Shown here in pieces: positions 14,925 through 24,397 of a stretch of 39,478 nt of DNA. The notes beneath the pieces are model-generated. The model was not told the DNA's origin and searched no databases. It was given only the letters and a program-made list of their open reading frames with translations. A program made the translations under genes and the position numbers. Source of the DNA: a virus. The stretch spans positions 1 to 39,478 of the IMG/VR virus record IMGVR_UViG_3300019764_000011; one strand, given 5' to 3'. Within the stretch, counting starts at the first letter, position 1; each line of letters begins with the position of its first letter.

Positions 14925-16057
14925 TCACAACAACAATGCCGCAAGACGAATACCGCGCAATACCGAAGCACAGCGCTAGCGTATTGAAGCGCGTATGCGA
15001 TACGTCGCCTAAACATGCGCTTACGCCTAGTAAGTCAACCAAGGCAACCGACGAAGGGCTCATGGTTCATGAGTTCATCCTAGAGCGGGAATTGTTCTTA
15101 TCAAAATACGTGTGCGGCATCAATCCAGATGATTATCCAGACGCGCTAACATCGGTTGATCAGCTAAAAGCGGAAATTGATGGGATTAACGAGACTCGAT
15201 TACCGAAGCTAGCGCTAACCGGTAATCTTGAATCACTGATTGAGCAAGTAATGCATGACTCGCCTGATCACCTTGCACACGTGTCTGACATCTCAAAAAT
15301 CAACACGTCTGAGATAAAAAAGCTAATCAAGCAAATCAACAGTGCACCGAATCGCGGAGTTCTATCTAAGTCTGGCTCATCATCTGACCTATATCAACGA
15401 TTAGTCGATAACGGATGGAAAGGCCAGTATTTACCAGAGATTGAAAAAAAACACGCAATTGCTAACGAGCCTCGCGTAGCGCTACCGTACGACGAGTATA
15501 CGAAATACGAGGAAATGTACGCATCGCTGATAAATCACCTTGAAGTTGGCGCACGTTACGAGATAGAGCGCAATCAAGACGAATACCTTTTCCAGTGGCT
15601 ACTATACGCATTCACAACGCCAGACGTGATGGAAAAAGAGGTATCTATGATCGGCAATGAAGATAAATGCCGCATGGATATGATGTTCAAAGCTGGCGAT
15701 CATTGGTATGCGTTTGACATTAAAAAAACAAAAGACGCATCAGAAGATGGGTTTTTTAAACAAGCAGCACGCTATAACTACGATTTGCAAGCGGTTCATT
15801 ACTCTACCGTTAGCAATGAAGTGGGTCGCCCACTACAAACATTCGGATTTATCGCTATGGAGCCATTCCCTCCGTATGCCGTCAACGTATTGATTCCTAA
15901 CAACGAGTTTATCGAGATTGGGCACAAAAAACGCGCATATTCTAAAAAACTATTGACAGAGTGGCAAAACAAAGGCGATAATACAGCCTACGAACCGCGA
16001 GCTAAGGTATTAACAGCAGCGCCGTGGTCAAGTTACGGCAAGTGGATGGATGAGTGA
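14921..16057 (+). CDS. RecE-like (exonuclease VIII/DUF3799) PD-(D/E)xK exonuclease
   Basis: 378 residues. The nuclease core is in the second half: E240 in MEKEVSM, R251-x-D253 in KCRMDMMF, D266-x-K268 in AFDIKKT, then the YNYDLQAVHY helix (285-294), which matches the last conserved motif of RecE-type exonucleases. MVHEFIL (48-54) is the usual N-terminal 'H' motif. The enzyme should degrade one strand from duplex ends, leaving 3' tails for the annealing protein encoded 45 bp downstream. A 70-residue insertion (about 75-175) between the first motif and the core is of unclear role. Confidence 0.9.
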   Translation: MITTTMPQDEYRAIPKHSASVLKRVCDTSPKHALTPSKSTKATDEGLMVHEFILERELFLSKYVCGINPDDYPDALTSVDQLKAEIDGINETRLPKLALTGNLESLIEQVMHDSPDHLAHVSDISKINTSEIKKLIKQINSAPNRGVLSKSGSSSDLYQRLVDNGWKGQYLPEIEKKHAIANEPRVALPYDEYTKYEEMYASLINHLEVGARYEIERNQDEYLFQWLLYAFTTPDVMEKEVSMIGNEDKCRMDMMFKAGDHWYAFDIKKTKDASEDGFFKQAARYNYDLQAVHYSTVSNEVGRPLQTFGFIAMEPFPPYAVNVLIPNNEFIEIGHKKRAYSKKLLTEWQNKGDNTAYEPRAKVLTAAPWSSYGKWMDE

Positions 16058-16067
16058 TAACCCACTC

Positions 16068-16076
16068 TGATACAAT
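16068..16076 (+). promoter_or_regulatory. Extended -10 promoter for recT/ssb
   Basis: TGA-TACAAT on the plus strand 26 nt before the recT ATG. No -35 is visible. It is identical to the core in front of the primase, portal and tail chaperone genes. Confidence 0.45.
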
Positions 16077-16102
16077 AAGCTATCGAATAACAGGGGAATG
16101 AG

Positions 16103-16822
16103 ATGTCAGACGAAAAACAAATAGCAGTCGCTAGCGAGTCAAAAGCGATTGCTACAGGATCAGTATTCAGCGATATGGCGAACTTTGACAATGCACAACG
16201 CATGGCTAAAGCATTATCGTCTAGCAGTTTAGTACCTACAGATTATCGCGGTAATGTTGCAAACACTCTAATTGCAATGGAAGTCAGCCAGCGCACAAAC
16301 ACCAGCCCAATGGCTGTTATGCAAAATATGCACATAATTCATGGCAAGCCCTCATGGTCTAGTCAATTTGTGATTGCAGCGGTTAATGGATGCGGTCGAT
16401 TCACGCCTATGCGGTTTAAAGTTGAAGGCGAAGGTGATAACAAAACATGCACAGCATACGCAAGCGACAAGCAAACAGGCGACCTGCTAGAGGGAATCCC
16501 TGTAAGCATTGAAATGGCCAAGGCAGAAGGATGGTTTAGCAAGACTGGAAGCAAATGGAAAACGATGCCAGACTTAATGCTACGGTATCGAGCAGCTAAG
16601 TTTTTCGGCAACATGTATGCGCCTGATATACTAATGGGTATGCACATGGCCGACGAAGTTCAGGATATTAGAGCTAGCGAATCAGCAACAATATCAACAG
16701 TTAATTCAAGCCTTGCTACGCCTCCGCCATCACAAGTAGTTGACAATGACGACTATGCAGAGTATATTGAGGCAGAAGTAGTAGAAACAACACCACAATC
16801 CACATCAAGAGATGATATTTAA
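16103..16822 (+). CDS. recT: RecT-family single-strand annealing protein
   Basis: 239 residues. The region 55-185 matches RecT-type proteins: NTLIAMEVSQRTNTSPMAVMQNMHII...GKPSWSSQFVIAAVN, a beta-rich centre and the signature TMPDLMLRYRAAKFFGNMYAPDILMGMHMADEV. These proteins coat single strands and anneal complementary DNA. The C-terminal 45 residues are acidic and low-complexity, typical of the family. It works with the exonuclease upstream and SSB downstream; the three form a canonical phage recombination module. Confidence 0.9.
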   Translation: MSDEKQIAVASESKAIATGSVFSDMANFDNAQRMAKALSSSSLVPTDYRGNVANTLIAMEVSQRTNTSPMAVMQNMHIIHGKPSWSSQFVIAAVNGCGRFTPMRFKVEGEGDNKTCTAYASDKQTGDLLEGIPVSIEMAKAEGWFSKTGSKWKTMPDLMLRYRAAKFFGNMYAPDILMGMHMADEVQDIRASESATISTVNSSLATPPPSQVVDNDDYAEYIEAEVVETTPQSTSRDDI

Positions 16823-16835
16823 ATAGGAGAACACA

Positions 16836-17276
16836 ATGGCTCGCGGAGTTAATAAAGTAATACTCGTTGGAAACTTAGGCAACGATCCCGAGGTTCGATA
16901 CGGAAATAACGGAAACGCAATCACAAACATAACGATTGCTACATCTGAAAAGTGGAAAGATAAAAACACTCAGCAAGATCAAGAGCGTACAGAATGGCAT
17001 CGCGTTGTTTTCTTCAATAAGCTTGCAGAGATTGCAGGCGAATACCTGAAAAAAGGCTCTCAAGTCTACGTCGAAGGATCTCTACGTACGCGTAAATGGC
17101 AAGATAATGAAGGCAACGATAAATACACTACTGAAATTGTTGCAAGTGAAATGCAGATGTTAGGTGGACGCGGAGAATCATCAAACAACCAACATCAACA
17201 ACCACAGCGCCAACAGCAAGCTCAACCTCAACAGCAAGCACCGACCAACGACTTCGACGACGACATTCCATTCTAA
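16836..17276 (+). CDS. ssb: Single-stranded DNA-binding protein
   Basis: 146 residues. OB-fold sequence [22 protein letters not shown]...[12 protein letters not shown]...[39 protein letters not shown] is near-identical in pattern to bacterial SSB. It is followed by a Gln-rich linker (about 115-137) and the acidic tip DDDIPF, which recruits partner proteins. The length is shorter than the cellular 170-180 because of a short linker. It probably coats replicating phage DNA and cooperates with RecT. A bidirectional terminator follows. Confidence 0.96.
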   Translation: MARGVNKVILVGNLGNDPEVRYGNNGNAITNITIATSEKWKDKNTQQDQERTEWHRVVFFNKLAEIAGEYLKKGSQVYVEGSLRTRKWQDNEGNDKYTTEIVASEMQMLGGRGESSNNQHQQPQRQQQAQPQQQAPTNDFDDDIPF

Positions 17277-17283
17277 CAAAACA

Positions 17284-17304
17284 AAGCCCTCTAAGTGAGG
17301 GCTT
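17284..17304. terminator. Bidirectional terminator between ssb and the tail operon
   Basis: Perfect 8-bp stem AAGCCCTC/GAGGGCTT with a 5-nt loop between convergent genes. Read leftward it is followed by a T-rich TTTGTTTTGTT, read rightward by TTATCT, so it is stronger for the leftward tail transcript. Confidence 0.85.
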
Positions 17305-17315
17305 ATCTCATGCCG

Positions 17316-17792
17316 CTACGGCTCTATTTGCTCAACATCATCTATATCTGCCGCCATGTCGACTAGCTTCATGCACAATTGCTTTCTAGCAAACAGCGTC
17401 TTCCATTGCGACGCTACAGCAACCGCAACCATTCTAGCATCTGACAGTGACATATTGTGCTGATCGTTATTTATGTCGTATATGTTAGCGACATCAATGC
17501 CGGCTAGTTCAGCGATTCTAACCTCTCCGTCAATAGCCAGCGCCGAATCAAACCCGCCATTCCATGTGATTCCGTTCTGATCCGTGACGGGCGACGATTC
17601 TACAGATTTAAACCAAGATCTGATCTCATCGCGTTTTGATGATTTAGCTATTTCAAGATAATCCGTATTATCAACGTAAGGTTCAATCTCGCCAAACTCG
17701 CCAGCAACATATCGCTGGTAATCAGGATGAGACTGATCTACATACAAAGAACCGTGTAATATGCCGCCTGCGCTGTTTACGTATTTCATCAT
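17316..17792 (-). CDS. DUF4376-type tail fibre assembly/accessory protein
   Basis: 158 residues. The C-terminal portion (AKSSKRDEIRSWFKSV..., GGFDSALAIDGEVRIAELAG, then MSLDARM-like helix and AVASQWKTLFARKQLCMKLV) matches the DUF4376 pattern found C-terminal in phage tail-fibre-associated proteins. The N-terminus (MKYVNSAGGILHGSLYVDQSHPDYQRYVAGEFGEI) resembles a short capping domain. As the last gene of the tail operon, overlapping the preceding gene by 4 nt, it is likely a fibre chaperone or small tail protein. Confidence 0.75.
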   Translation of the reverse strand: MMKYVNSAGGILHGSLYVDQSHPDYQRYVAGEFGEIEPYVDNTDYLEIAKSSKRDEIRSWFKSVESSPVTDQNGITWNGGFDSALAIDGEVRIAELAGIDVANIYDINNDQHNMSLSDARMVAVAVASQWKTLFARKQLCMKLVDMAADIDDVEQIEP

Positions 17793-18607
17793 ACCACCGC
17801 CAAGTTATTTTCTGCTGCACTGAATCGAAGGTCTAACACGTATGAGCCGCCCGTGCCGACGAGTCTATGCTGTAGCGTTATATCATCCCCGTATGCTATT
17901 GATATGTCTACACTTCTCTCTGTTAGAACCGTTGTAGTTGTAGACCATTCCTGAACCTCTACGCCGTTCTTCAATATGCGCGCCCTTGACTCCTGCCCGC
18001 TTGTAGAGCTTCGGTGCTTAAACTTAACTCTAACTACGCCATCATTCATCATAATAGCTGTCGTATTCCGCAAGTCAGTATAGAAGTGTTTAGCACCCTT
18101 CATATTAGTACTATTAATTGTCGCGTATGATGTTGATGTGTTAATGTTAGATGTATCAAGAAGCGTTTCATCTAACAGCCTAATAGAATATGTATCACCC
18201 GCAGATATTGTTCCGCCTAACGTACCACCGCCGCCGGTTGGATTAACAACATCGTCTATGTAAACAAACCCAGTGTTTGCAGCAACATAAGCCTGCGCCG
18301 CCGTACTGTCTCCGCCGAACATCTCATCAGTAATGATCTTGGTCGGACGAACTTTAGCAACTAACGATAGAGTGTCGTGCGGATATAGGCCATCTCCGGT
18401 GCCGCTAGCAATCCACTCGAACGCTAGCAATCCGCTCAACTGCGCAGCCGAGAAGTTTCCCACGGAAAACCGATCACCTAGTCTAGCTGTTGCGTCCGCT
18501 AACGCATCGGACAAATACTCATAGTCCTGCCTTGACGAGTATATGTTCGTCTTATCTTCTGCCGCATTTAGCGCAGACCCTTTGTCTACCGAGTTATATC
18601 TAGCCAT
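17789..18607 (-). CDS. Tail-associated protein of unknown fold
   Basis: 272 residues. The first 105 residues look like a helical attachment region (SSRQDYEYLSDALADATARL). A Gly/Thr-rich hinge (PTGGGGTLGGTISAGDTY, about 122-140) is followed by a beta-rich C-terminal domain of about 130 residues ending in a repeat-free jelly-roll-like sequence. This is the architecture of a fibre or receptor-binding accessory. It lies between the tail-tip/fibre protein and the DUF4376 gene, so a role at the tail tip is inferred. Confidence 0.7.
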   Translation of the reverse strand: MARYNSVDKGSALNAAEDKTNIYSSRQDYEYLSDALADATARLGDRFSVGNFSAAQLSGLLAFEWIASGTGDGLYPHDTLSLVAKVRPTKIITDEMFGGDSTAAQAYVAANTGFVYIDDVVNPTGGGGTLGGTISAGDTYSIRLLDETLLDTSNINTSTSYATINSTNMKGAKHFYTDLRNTTAIMMNDGVVRVKFKHRSSTSGQESRARILKNGVEVQEWSTTTTVLTERSVDISIAYGDDITLQHRLVGTGGSYVLDLRFSAAENNLAVV

Positions 18608-18609
18608 TT

Positions 18610-20877
18610 TTATCCCGTGTACATGTAAAAGTATAATGCGTAATATGGCGGAACAAACGCAACCGAACCGCTCGCTGTGTGCTGGTGAGCTGGCTCGTTG
18701 TTAGAATGAATCGAAGTGGTTACTTCATAGGGATCATCAGTCAACGTGCCAGCGAAATGGTCGTGCAATCCAGCAAGAGAGCTAGTGCCCGTCCATGATA
18801 CTGTGTTGTCTCCTGTCGTCTGATCGACATTGGAGATTGTCGCGTACTCTATGAATAAGTCACGCAGATCTGGCGTATTGTTTGTGCCATCGCACAACTT
18901 CCACGAAGCATCCGGTGCTGTTGCTAATTGGTACGCAACAATAAATCCCGGAAGCACATCAAAATCCTCTGCGCCTGAGTATGCAATCAACTTGCGGCGC
19001 TTGATGTTCGGCGTTAACGTCAAATCAATATCATGAGTGTGATCTGGCGCGTCATTGAATGTAGCAGACGTAAACTGAGGCGCAGACGGAATCAGCGTGT
19101 TTCCTTGTCCGTGCCCGTGGTCATGTGCGCCGTCTGGATCAACTGTTATTGATTTTATCTGTGACTGAGAGCCGCTAATTGCCCAATCGTTTGCAGCCTT
19201 TAACGCCCTGCCGATATGCGTTGTTAGCGCACTCACTTGCGGGTTGTTTATCGCGCCGTTGGAAAATACAGCACAGTTATTTGGCACTGTTGTAGAGTTT
19301 GCGCCTGTCTTGATAACCAGCTTTGTCTCGTTAGCATACTGCGTTATCGTTGCGCTATCGCTATGCGTATGAGAGTGAGCGCCATCATCAGCAGAGGACG
19401 GGTCTCGCGGATATATGTTGTTTGGCGGTGCATTTAGCGTCGATGATTTTCTAACAAGAAAAGCTGATCCGTTGTGATTTGGTATTGTCGATGTTGTGCC
19501 GCTGATTGTGACTGTATCAGAGCCGCCTGTCTCATCTCCCGCATAAGTTGACCCAGCGCCAACAATGAAACGACCGTCCGCATCGCTGAACAAATCATAT
19601 CCGGTTGGCACATCGCCGCTGATCAACGGCAATATCATGCCTGCGTAGATTTGCCCTGTTGACGATGGTGGCGCAACGGAGTCAGGGTAGCCGTAAATGC
19701 TATATAGTGCAGCATGAACACGATAGCGCCCAGCACCAATGGTTTCAATTCCAGTTATTCTAACGTCTTGATCAATATTTCTAGACGCGCTTTGTATCGT
19801 CTTAATGTCGCCTATTTGATCAATCAATCCGTCGTCGAACGTCTCAAACGTAAACGTAGTGCCAAGCTGAGCTCTTCGTAGTCGTGACTCGCATTTCCTA
19901 AGCGCCTCGGCTTCACGAAATACGCCGTCCATTGTCACGTTAGATACACGTCTATCGGTGTACGATGGCAGCGACAGCTCGATAGGCTCGATAGGCCATG
20001 CAGATGAGCCAGCCAGCGGTTTAGTGTATTGAAAAACAGTAACCGTAGGTGCCTGCATAACAGACGTTAGCGAGCATTTCAAACTACTCATGTCATTATC
20101 AGTAATTATGCCGATTGAGTCGCCAGCGGTATCCGGCCTGATACGGATGTCGTCACCTTCCCAAATGATAAAGCATTCAGCGTATTCAGCTAGCAACTCA
20201 GCGTACTCAAAAGCAGGCTTAGGCTCTTCTATTATGATGCCTATTTTGCAGCGCTCCAATCCGTCGATTAGCTCATCATTGAAGTTTGCGCATTCTGCTA
20301 CGCCTTGCACTGTATAACCAAGGCCGTAAACATCATTGCTAAGCCAATCTGCAAGACACAGCGCGCTATTGTCGCTATACGCAGTAGTATCAGTGCGCGG
20401 GTCGTAAACCTTGCGGCCTTTTATTGTTGCTGCAACCCTTGGTATACCAGTAATCCCCGTCGTTCCATGCGGTATAGTGATTACTGAGTAGACAATATTG
20501 GGCAAATCATCATTATAACCAGCTATGTTAGCTGATAGCGTAGCGTCAGCGGTTTGCGAGTCGGTTCCCAAATAATTAGTTACGGTTACCCCTGCATATG
20601 ATGTTGACAATGCGTCATTAATGTAAACAGCTTCTATTTCTTGACACTCGCCATATGCCCACGCTATGCAGTAAAGATCATCGCTTACGGTATTAAGTGG
20701 TGTAGTTACCCATGTGCCACCAACCGCACGAGCGCGCCCATATATAATAGGAAGGTAGGCGTTTTGTCCGCCGATTGTAACCTTCCTGATCGGGCGCTTC
20801 TTATTAATCTTAGACGCCGGAAGCTTGTTGCCGCCGTTCTGTATTCTGCTAACCCAAGCCGGTAATTTCAACGCCAT
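18610..20877 (-). CDS. Tail tip protein fused to a collar-type fibre with HxH motifs
   Basis: 755 residues. The N-terminal ~400 residues resemble phage tail hub/tip proteins (YLPIIYGRARAVGGTW, WAYGECQEIEAVYIN, LCLADWLSNDVYGLG, RLRRAQLGTTFTFETF), as in lambda J-type baseplate hubs. From about 410 the protein turns into repeated collar-like units ('QIYAGMILPLISGDVPTGY', 'LPGFIVAYQLA...WKLCDG') containing five His motifs (AHSHTH, AHDHGH, DHTHD, LHDHF, AHQHT). HxH tandems in T4 gp12-like and other trimeric fibre tips coordinate iron or other metals along the threefold axis. This is thus the likely host-recognition protein, with hub and fibre on one chain. Start at ATG, coupled to the preceding stop (TAATG). 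Confidence 0.85.
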   Translation of the reverse strand: MALKLPAWVSRIQNGGNKLPASKINKKRPIRKVTIGGQNAYLPIIYGRARAVGGTWVTTPLNTVSDDLYCIAWAYGECQEIEAVYINDALSTSYAGVTVTNYLGTDSQTADATLSANIAGYNDDLPNIVYSVITIPHGTTGITGIPRVAATIKGRKVYDPRTDTTAYSDNSALCLADWLSNDVYGLGYTVQGVAECANFNDELIDGLERCKIGIIIEEPKPAFEYAELLAEYAECFIIWEGDDIRIRPDTAGDSIGIITDNDMSSLKCSLTSVMQAPTVTVFQYTKPLAGSSAWPIEPIELSLPSYTDRRVSNVTMDGVFREAEALRKCESRLRRAQLGTTFTFETFDDGLIDQIGDIKTIQSASRNIDQDVRITGIETIGAGRYRVHAALYSIYGYPDSVAPPSSTGQIYAGMILPLISGDVPTGYDLFSDADGRFIVGAGSTYAGDETGGSDTVTISGTTSTIPNHNGSAFLVRKSSTLNAPPNNIYPRDPSSADDGAHSHTHSDSATITQYANETKLVIKTGANSTTVPNNCAVFSNGAINNPQVSALTTHIGRALKAANDWAISGSQSQIKSITVDPDGAHDHGHGQGNTLIPSAPQFTSATFNDAPDHTHDIDLTLTPNIKRRKLIAYSGAEDFDVLPGFIVAYQLATAPDASWKLCDGTNNTPDLRDLFIEYATISNVDQTTGDNTVSWTGTSSLAGLHDHFAGTLTDDPYEVTTSIHSNNEPAHQHTASGSVAFVPPYYALYFYMYTG

Positions 20878-21224
20878 TATAGAACTCGCTTAGCAGTCAG
20901 ATTGTAGGTTACGTTGAATGTGTCAGGCCCAGCACGCTCATAATGTGGCAAATCAACAAACTGACCGACATAATCGAACCCGTCTTTGACATAATTAAAC
21001 TCAATGTCATTAGACTGATTGTTTCGATAAAATACGTCAAGCGCGTTTTTTGAGTCAGCACTAAGCAGCGGAAACTCTAACGTAAACATGTAACGCTGAT
21101 CTGGGTATGTGATAGCGATTCTAGGCTTACCGCTCATTGCGTACGTAGTCTCTCGCCCACCTGCATTCAACGGAGATGATGACGAGCCTTCGCCTTGAAT
21201 ATATTGCGTTGGTAGTGTTGCCAT
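20877..21224 (-). CDS. Minor tail protein
   Basis: 115 residues, mostly beta strands (GKPRIAITYPDQRYMFTLEFPLL, YVGQFVDLPHYERAGPDTFNVTYNLTAKRVL). The layout is similar to small tail proteins between the tape measure and the tip, such as lambda gpM/gpL-type proteins. The specific family is not recognised. It lies 1 nt after the preceding gene and its stop overlaps the next start, supporting a constant stoichiometry with the tail tip. Confidence 0.75.
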   Translation of the reverse strand: MATLPTQYIQGEGSSSSPLNAGGRETTYAMSGKPRIAITYPDQRYMFTLEFPLLSADSKNALDVFYRNNQSNDIEFNYVKDGFDYVGQFVDLPHYERAGPDTFNVTYNLTAKRVL

Positions 21225-21225
21225 T

Positions 21226-21804
21226 TTACTCTATCACCAATGTTTCGTTGCCTAATTCTACCACAGTGCCAGCCGCTGGAAGATGGTTGAATACTGGCGG
21301 TGCCATCTTAACGCTTGGGCTTATTTTAGATTGTATTCTTCGTCGTTGCGCTGTTAAAGTTATCTCAGAATGTTGAGCATTAGCAGCGCTAATTATCTCG
21401 CCGCTGAACAGCTTAACCGTCTTGATCACCTCAAGCGGTATTGTTGACTCAAGCGCGTAAATTCCGCTTTCGTATATACCGCTCTCGTAAACCGCATAAT
21501 CAAGGTAGCGTTGCGGCGATATGACACAATACCAAATATCGACAGCAGCACCTCTAGGATCGCCGTCAATAACTGACTGCGACAGACTAAAGTCCGAGTT
21601 GTCAATAATAACATTAACAGCTTGACTATCGGTTGATCCTGAAAAGTCAAGACCTCCTCCTATCCAGCTTTGGCCAAGCGTCGTAATATCTGCGCCGGTC
21701 GAGTTAAACTCTTGAGGCCCAAATCCACACTGTATCAAATAGATCGGATACGTGACTGTTTTACTAAGCTCAGCCGTTGCCGCTGCGCCTAAGTCTAAAC
21801 TCAT
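21226..21804 (-). CDS. Distal tail / baseplate protein (DUF2163-like)
   Basis: 192 residues. The N-terminus (TYPIYLIQCGFGPQEFNSTGADITTLGQSWIGGGLDFSG) and middle (VDIWYCVISPQRYL, TVKLFSGEIISAANAQHSEITLTAQ) have the pattern of phage tail proteins around DUF2163 and distal-tail-like folds: a beta barrel followed by a strand-rich hub domain. A tandem YESGIYESGIY repeat (about residues 107-117) marks a recent local duplication. It follows the tape measure gene with a 4-nt overlap. Confidence 0.75.
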   Translation of the reverse strand: MSLDLGAAATAELSKTVTYPIYLIQCGFGPQEFNSTGADITTLGQSWIGGGLDFSGSTDSQAVNVIIDNSDFSLSQSVIDGDPRGAAVDIWYCVISPQRYLDYAVYESGIYESGIYALESTIPLEVIKTVKLFSGEIISAANAQHSEITLTAQRRRIQSKISPSVKMAPPVFNHLPAAGTVVELGNETLVIE

Positions 21805-24359
21805 GCTGTCACCTCAAATCCTTGCACGCCTTGGCTTTGCGCCATGTCTTGAACTGCTTGAACGAACAGATCGACAGCGCTAGTAAATTTATCAGCGTTT
21901 TGCGACATAGCCTCAGCACTAGCAGAGAACGCATCAGCGCTGCTTAAGTTCTGTGTCTCTTGCTCAATCAACTCTTGAGTTTTGCTATTAGCATCAGCTA
22001 TTACGGAGTCAAGCGCAGACGCGAACTCATCACCCATCGCTGCACGCTGCGACTCATCAAGTAATCCCCATGCTCGACTAGATAGCGCAGTATATTCGTT
22101 GACGGCTTTAGTTATCTCGTCAGGATCAGTAAGCGAAAGTATTGACGCGCCCAACTCGTCAGCCGTGTCTTTCAGCTTCTTATAAAGCTCGTCATCTGTC
22201 ATCATGTCTTCACGAACAGACGTAGCAAAGCTCGACAGTCCGGCGATAGCGCTAAACGTGCCGTTAATCGACGCGATAAAGTCTTGCATGTCAGCGGTTG
22301 CTTGCTGAATAGCGCGACCAAAAGCGGCCTCGAATGTCTCGCCCTCAAGCGCGCCATCTTTGAATGATTGCTCTAGCTCGGTCAGTGATTCACCGAAAAA
22401 CGTCGATGCTTGATCTAACGCAGTTATGCCGACAGCGATAGATTCCAGCGTCATGTCTGGTTTCATGAGCTGTTGCTTGAACGCTTCCGGCAATGCTTGC
22501 TCGATGATCTGGCTGTAGCGGTTAATTAACTGTTCTTCTGGCGTTTCGCCCTCGTTACGTCCATCAACTCGGCCAGCGTAAGAACCTTCTGGTAAGAACC
22601 TCGACGTTAGACTGATTCCTGAAACATCGCCAATCACACTGGCAAAACTCTCATCCAGCGCGGTGACGATTTTAAACATAGCGTCAAGCGCTTGCTCATC
22701 GACTTTTTTGCTGAACGAGTTATCTAGTATTCCGAATCGCCCGAAGGCTGTTTCTATGTACGCGCCGAACTGTTCTTTAAATGATGTAGTGATGTATTCA
22801 AATGAACCCATCTCTCCCGTGTCTAGTGTTGTAATATCGAACGCAACAGACTCTTGACCAGTGTCGCCCTGAGCAAACGTGAGTTTAGGAGGTGAACCTT
22901 CAAATATATCGGTTATTATCAACGCAGCAATAGCAGCAAGTCCAGCAGCGGGTATAGCCGCAGCAAATCCTCCAGCTCCTGCGCCAGCACCAGACGCACC
23001 TAAAGATTCCATTGTCATAGCACCAAAAGCAGCATCGCCGCCTGTTTGAGCTGCCAGCATCGCCGCCTGTTGAGCAGATGCGCCTCCAGCAGTGAAGTAG
23101 CTAAGACCTTGTGCAGCCGTGCCAAACATGCTACCAATGTCAAGCAATGAAGATCCGCTACTAAGTAGGTTCATACCTGACGATGCGGCACTAGGCGCGC
23201 CGGGCAAGCCTAAACCACCAAGGATAGGGTTAACTATCTGATTCTGAAGGAACGATCTAGCTATCTGTTTTGCAATGCTAGTCGCAACACTGCCAAGGTT
23301 CTCAAAGTCCATGATCACATCGGTGATATTATCACTGATTGATTCAAACGTGCGTTCGTATTCTCGTTCTAACCGCTCAGCTTCTTTAGCCGCTTCAGCC
23401 TGTGCTTTTTGAAACTCTTTAGCCGCAACCTTAGCCGCTTCTTGCTCTTCTGTTAGTCGTGCGAGTTCTTCACCTTGGGCAAGTATAGCCAGCGCTAGTG
23501 CATTCGTAGGCGCTTCTGCTGCATCCATAGCAGCGGTATATCTTATAATCTCAGCGCGAGACATTCCGAACATGTCAACTTGTTCAGATAGGGATTTTAT
23601 AACACGATTAGCTGTATCAAGCCGACGTTTTGCTTCTCGCTCGGATTCTGTTAGTATATCGTCGCCATCTTCTAAAATGTCATTAAAGTTAGAAAGCGTA
23701 TTATTTACTCTATCATATTTTGCCTCAAGCAGATCAACTTCAAGTTGCTGATCCTGTATTGCTTTTGATCGCTTCTTGAATTCTTTATCGCTCATCATTA
23801 CGTCTTGATCTATATCAAGCGCCAATGATTCCTTTAGCGATTTAAGCCTTGCATCAGCATCATCTATAGCTTCAACCGTAGTAAAAAGCTGATCTGTAAG
23901 ATTAAACAACTTAATATCAGCAAGTTCATCGCCAAAGCCATCAAGCTCATTAGTTAGATTTTTAATCCTCTCTGCCAATACGTCGGCTTCTTCTTCTGCC
24001 GACATCATTGCGCCTACCAGCCCGCCAGATATTGCCGCGCCTATTGCGACAATTGCACCCATCGCAGCGCCAGCAGGGCCAAATATCGAAGCAATTTGAG
24101 GGCCCTGTTGCGCTAGAATAGTGAAAGCGCTTGTGCCCATTTGCGCCTGAACAGCAACGTCTTGCAATTGATATGAAAGTTGCTGAGTAGCACCCTTCAT
24201 GACTTTAAAGCCGCCGGTCGCTCCCTTGCTAGACTTGGTTATAGCGTCGACAGTTTTTTCAGTCTTAAGGCCTTGTACAGCCAGCTTGTCAAGCTCAACT
24301 TGACCCTTCTTTAACTGAGTTGTGTCAACTGAAAAACCTATTGATGCTATATCTTGCAT
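21801..24359 (-). CDS. Tail tape measure protein
   Basis: 852 residues, the longest structural chain here. The N-terminus (IGFSVDTTQLKKGQVELDKLAVQGLKTEK) and the stretch AAQ/QGPQIASIFGPAGAAMGAIVAIGAA...GLVGAMM are typical of lambda gpH-like tape measures. There is a long coiled-coil part (about 200-370, including EEQEAAKVAAKEFQKAQAEAAKE), two hydrophobic segments (about 95-120 and 460-490) that may insert in the host membrane, and a helical end. At about 1.5 angstrom per residue the tail would be near 125-130 nm long. It has its own upstream TGT-TATAAT element. Confidence 0.92.
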   Translation of the reverse strand: MQDIASIGFSVDTTQLKKGQVELDKLAVQGLKTEKTVDAITKSSKGATGGFKVMKGATQQLSYQLQDVAVQAQMGTSAFTILAQQGPQIASIFGPAGAAMGAIVAIGAAISGGLVGAMMSAEEEADVLAERIKNLTNELDGFGDELADIKLFNLTDQLFTTVEAIDDADARLKSLKESLALDIDQDVMMSDKEFKKRSKAIQDQQLEVDLLEAKYDRVNNTLSNFNDILEDGDDILTESEREAKRRLDTANRVIKSLSEQVDMFGMSRAEIIRYTAAMDAAEAPTNALALAILAQGEELARLTEEQEAAKVAAKEFQKAQAEAAKEAERLEREYERTFESISDNITDVIMDFENLGSVATSIAKQIARSFLQNQIVNPILGGLGLPGAPSAASSGMNLLSSGSSLLDIGSMFGTAAQGLSYFTAGGASAQQAAMLAAQTGGDAAFGAMTMESLGASGAGAGAGGFAAAIPAAGLAAIAALIITDIFEGSPPKLTFAQGDTGQESVAFDITTLDTGEMGSFEYITTSFKEQFGAYIETAFGRFGILDNSFSKKVDEQALDAMFKIVTALDESFASVIGDVSGISLTSRFLPEGSYAGRVDGRNEGETPEEQLINRYSQIIEQALPEAFKQQLMKPDMTLESIAVGITALDQASTFFGESLTELEQSFKDGALEGETFEAAFGRAIQQATADMQDFIASINGTFSAIAGLSSFATSVREDMMTDDELYKKLKDTADELGASILSLTDPDEITKAVNEYTALSSRAWGLLDESQRAAMGDEFASALDSVIADANSKTQELIEQETQNLSSADAFSASAEAMSQNADKFTSAVDLFVQAVQDMAQSQGVQGFEVTA

Positions 24360-24386
24360 GGCGCTCGCTCGCTTGATTTATGCTAC

Positions 24387-24395
24387 ATTATAACA
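24387..24395 (-). promoter_or_regulatory. Extended -10 promoter for the tape measure operon
   Basis: Minus-strand TGT-TATAAT, 28 nt before the tape measure ATG, in the 38-nt gap after the chaperone frame. No -35 is visible (AAATCC at the expected position). Confidence 0.55.
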
Positions 24396-24397
24396 TG

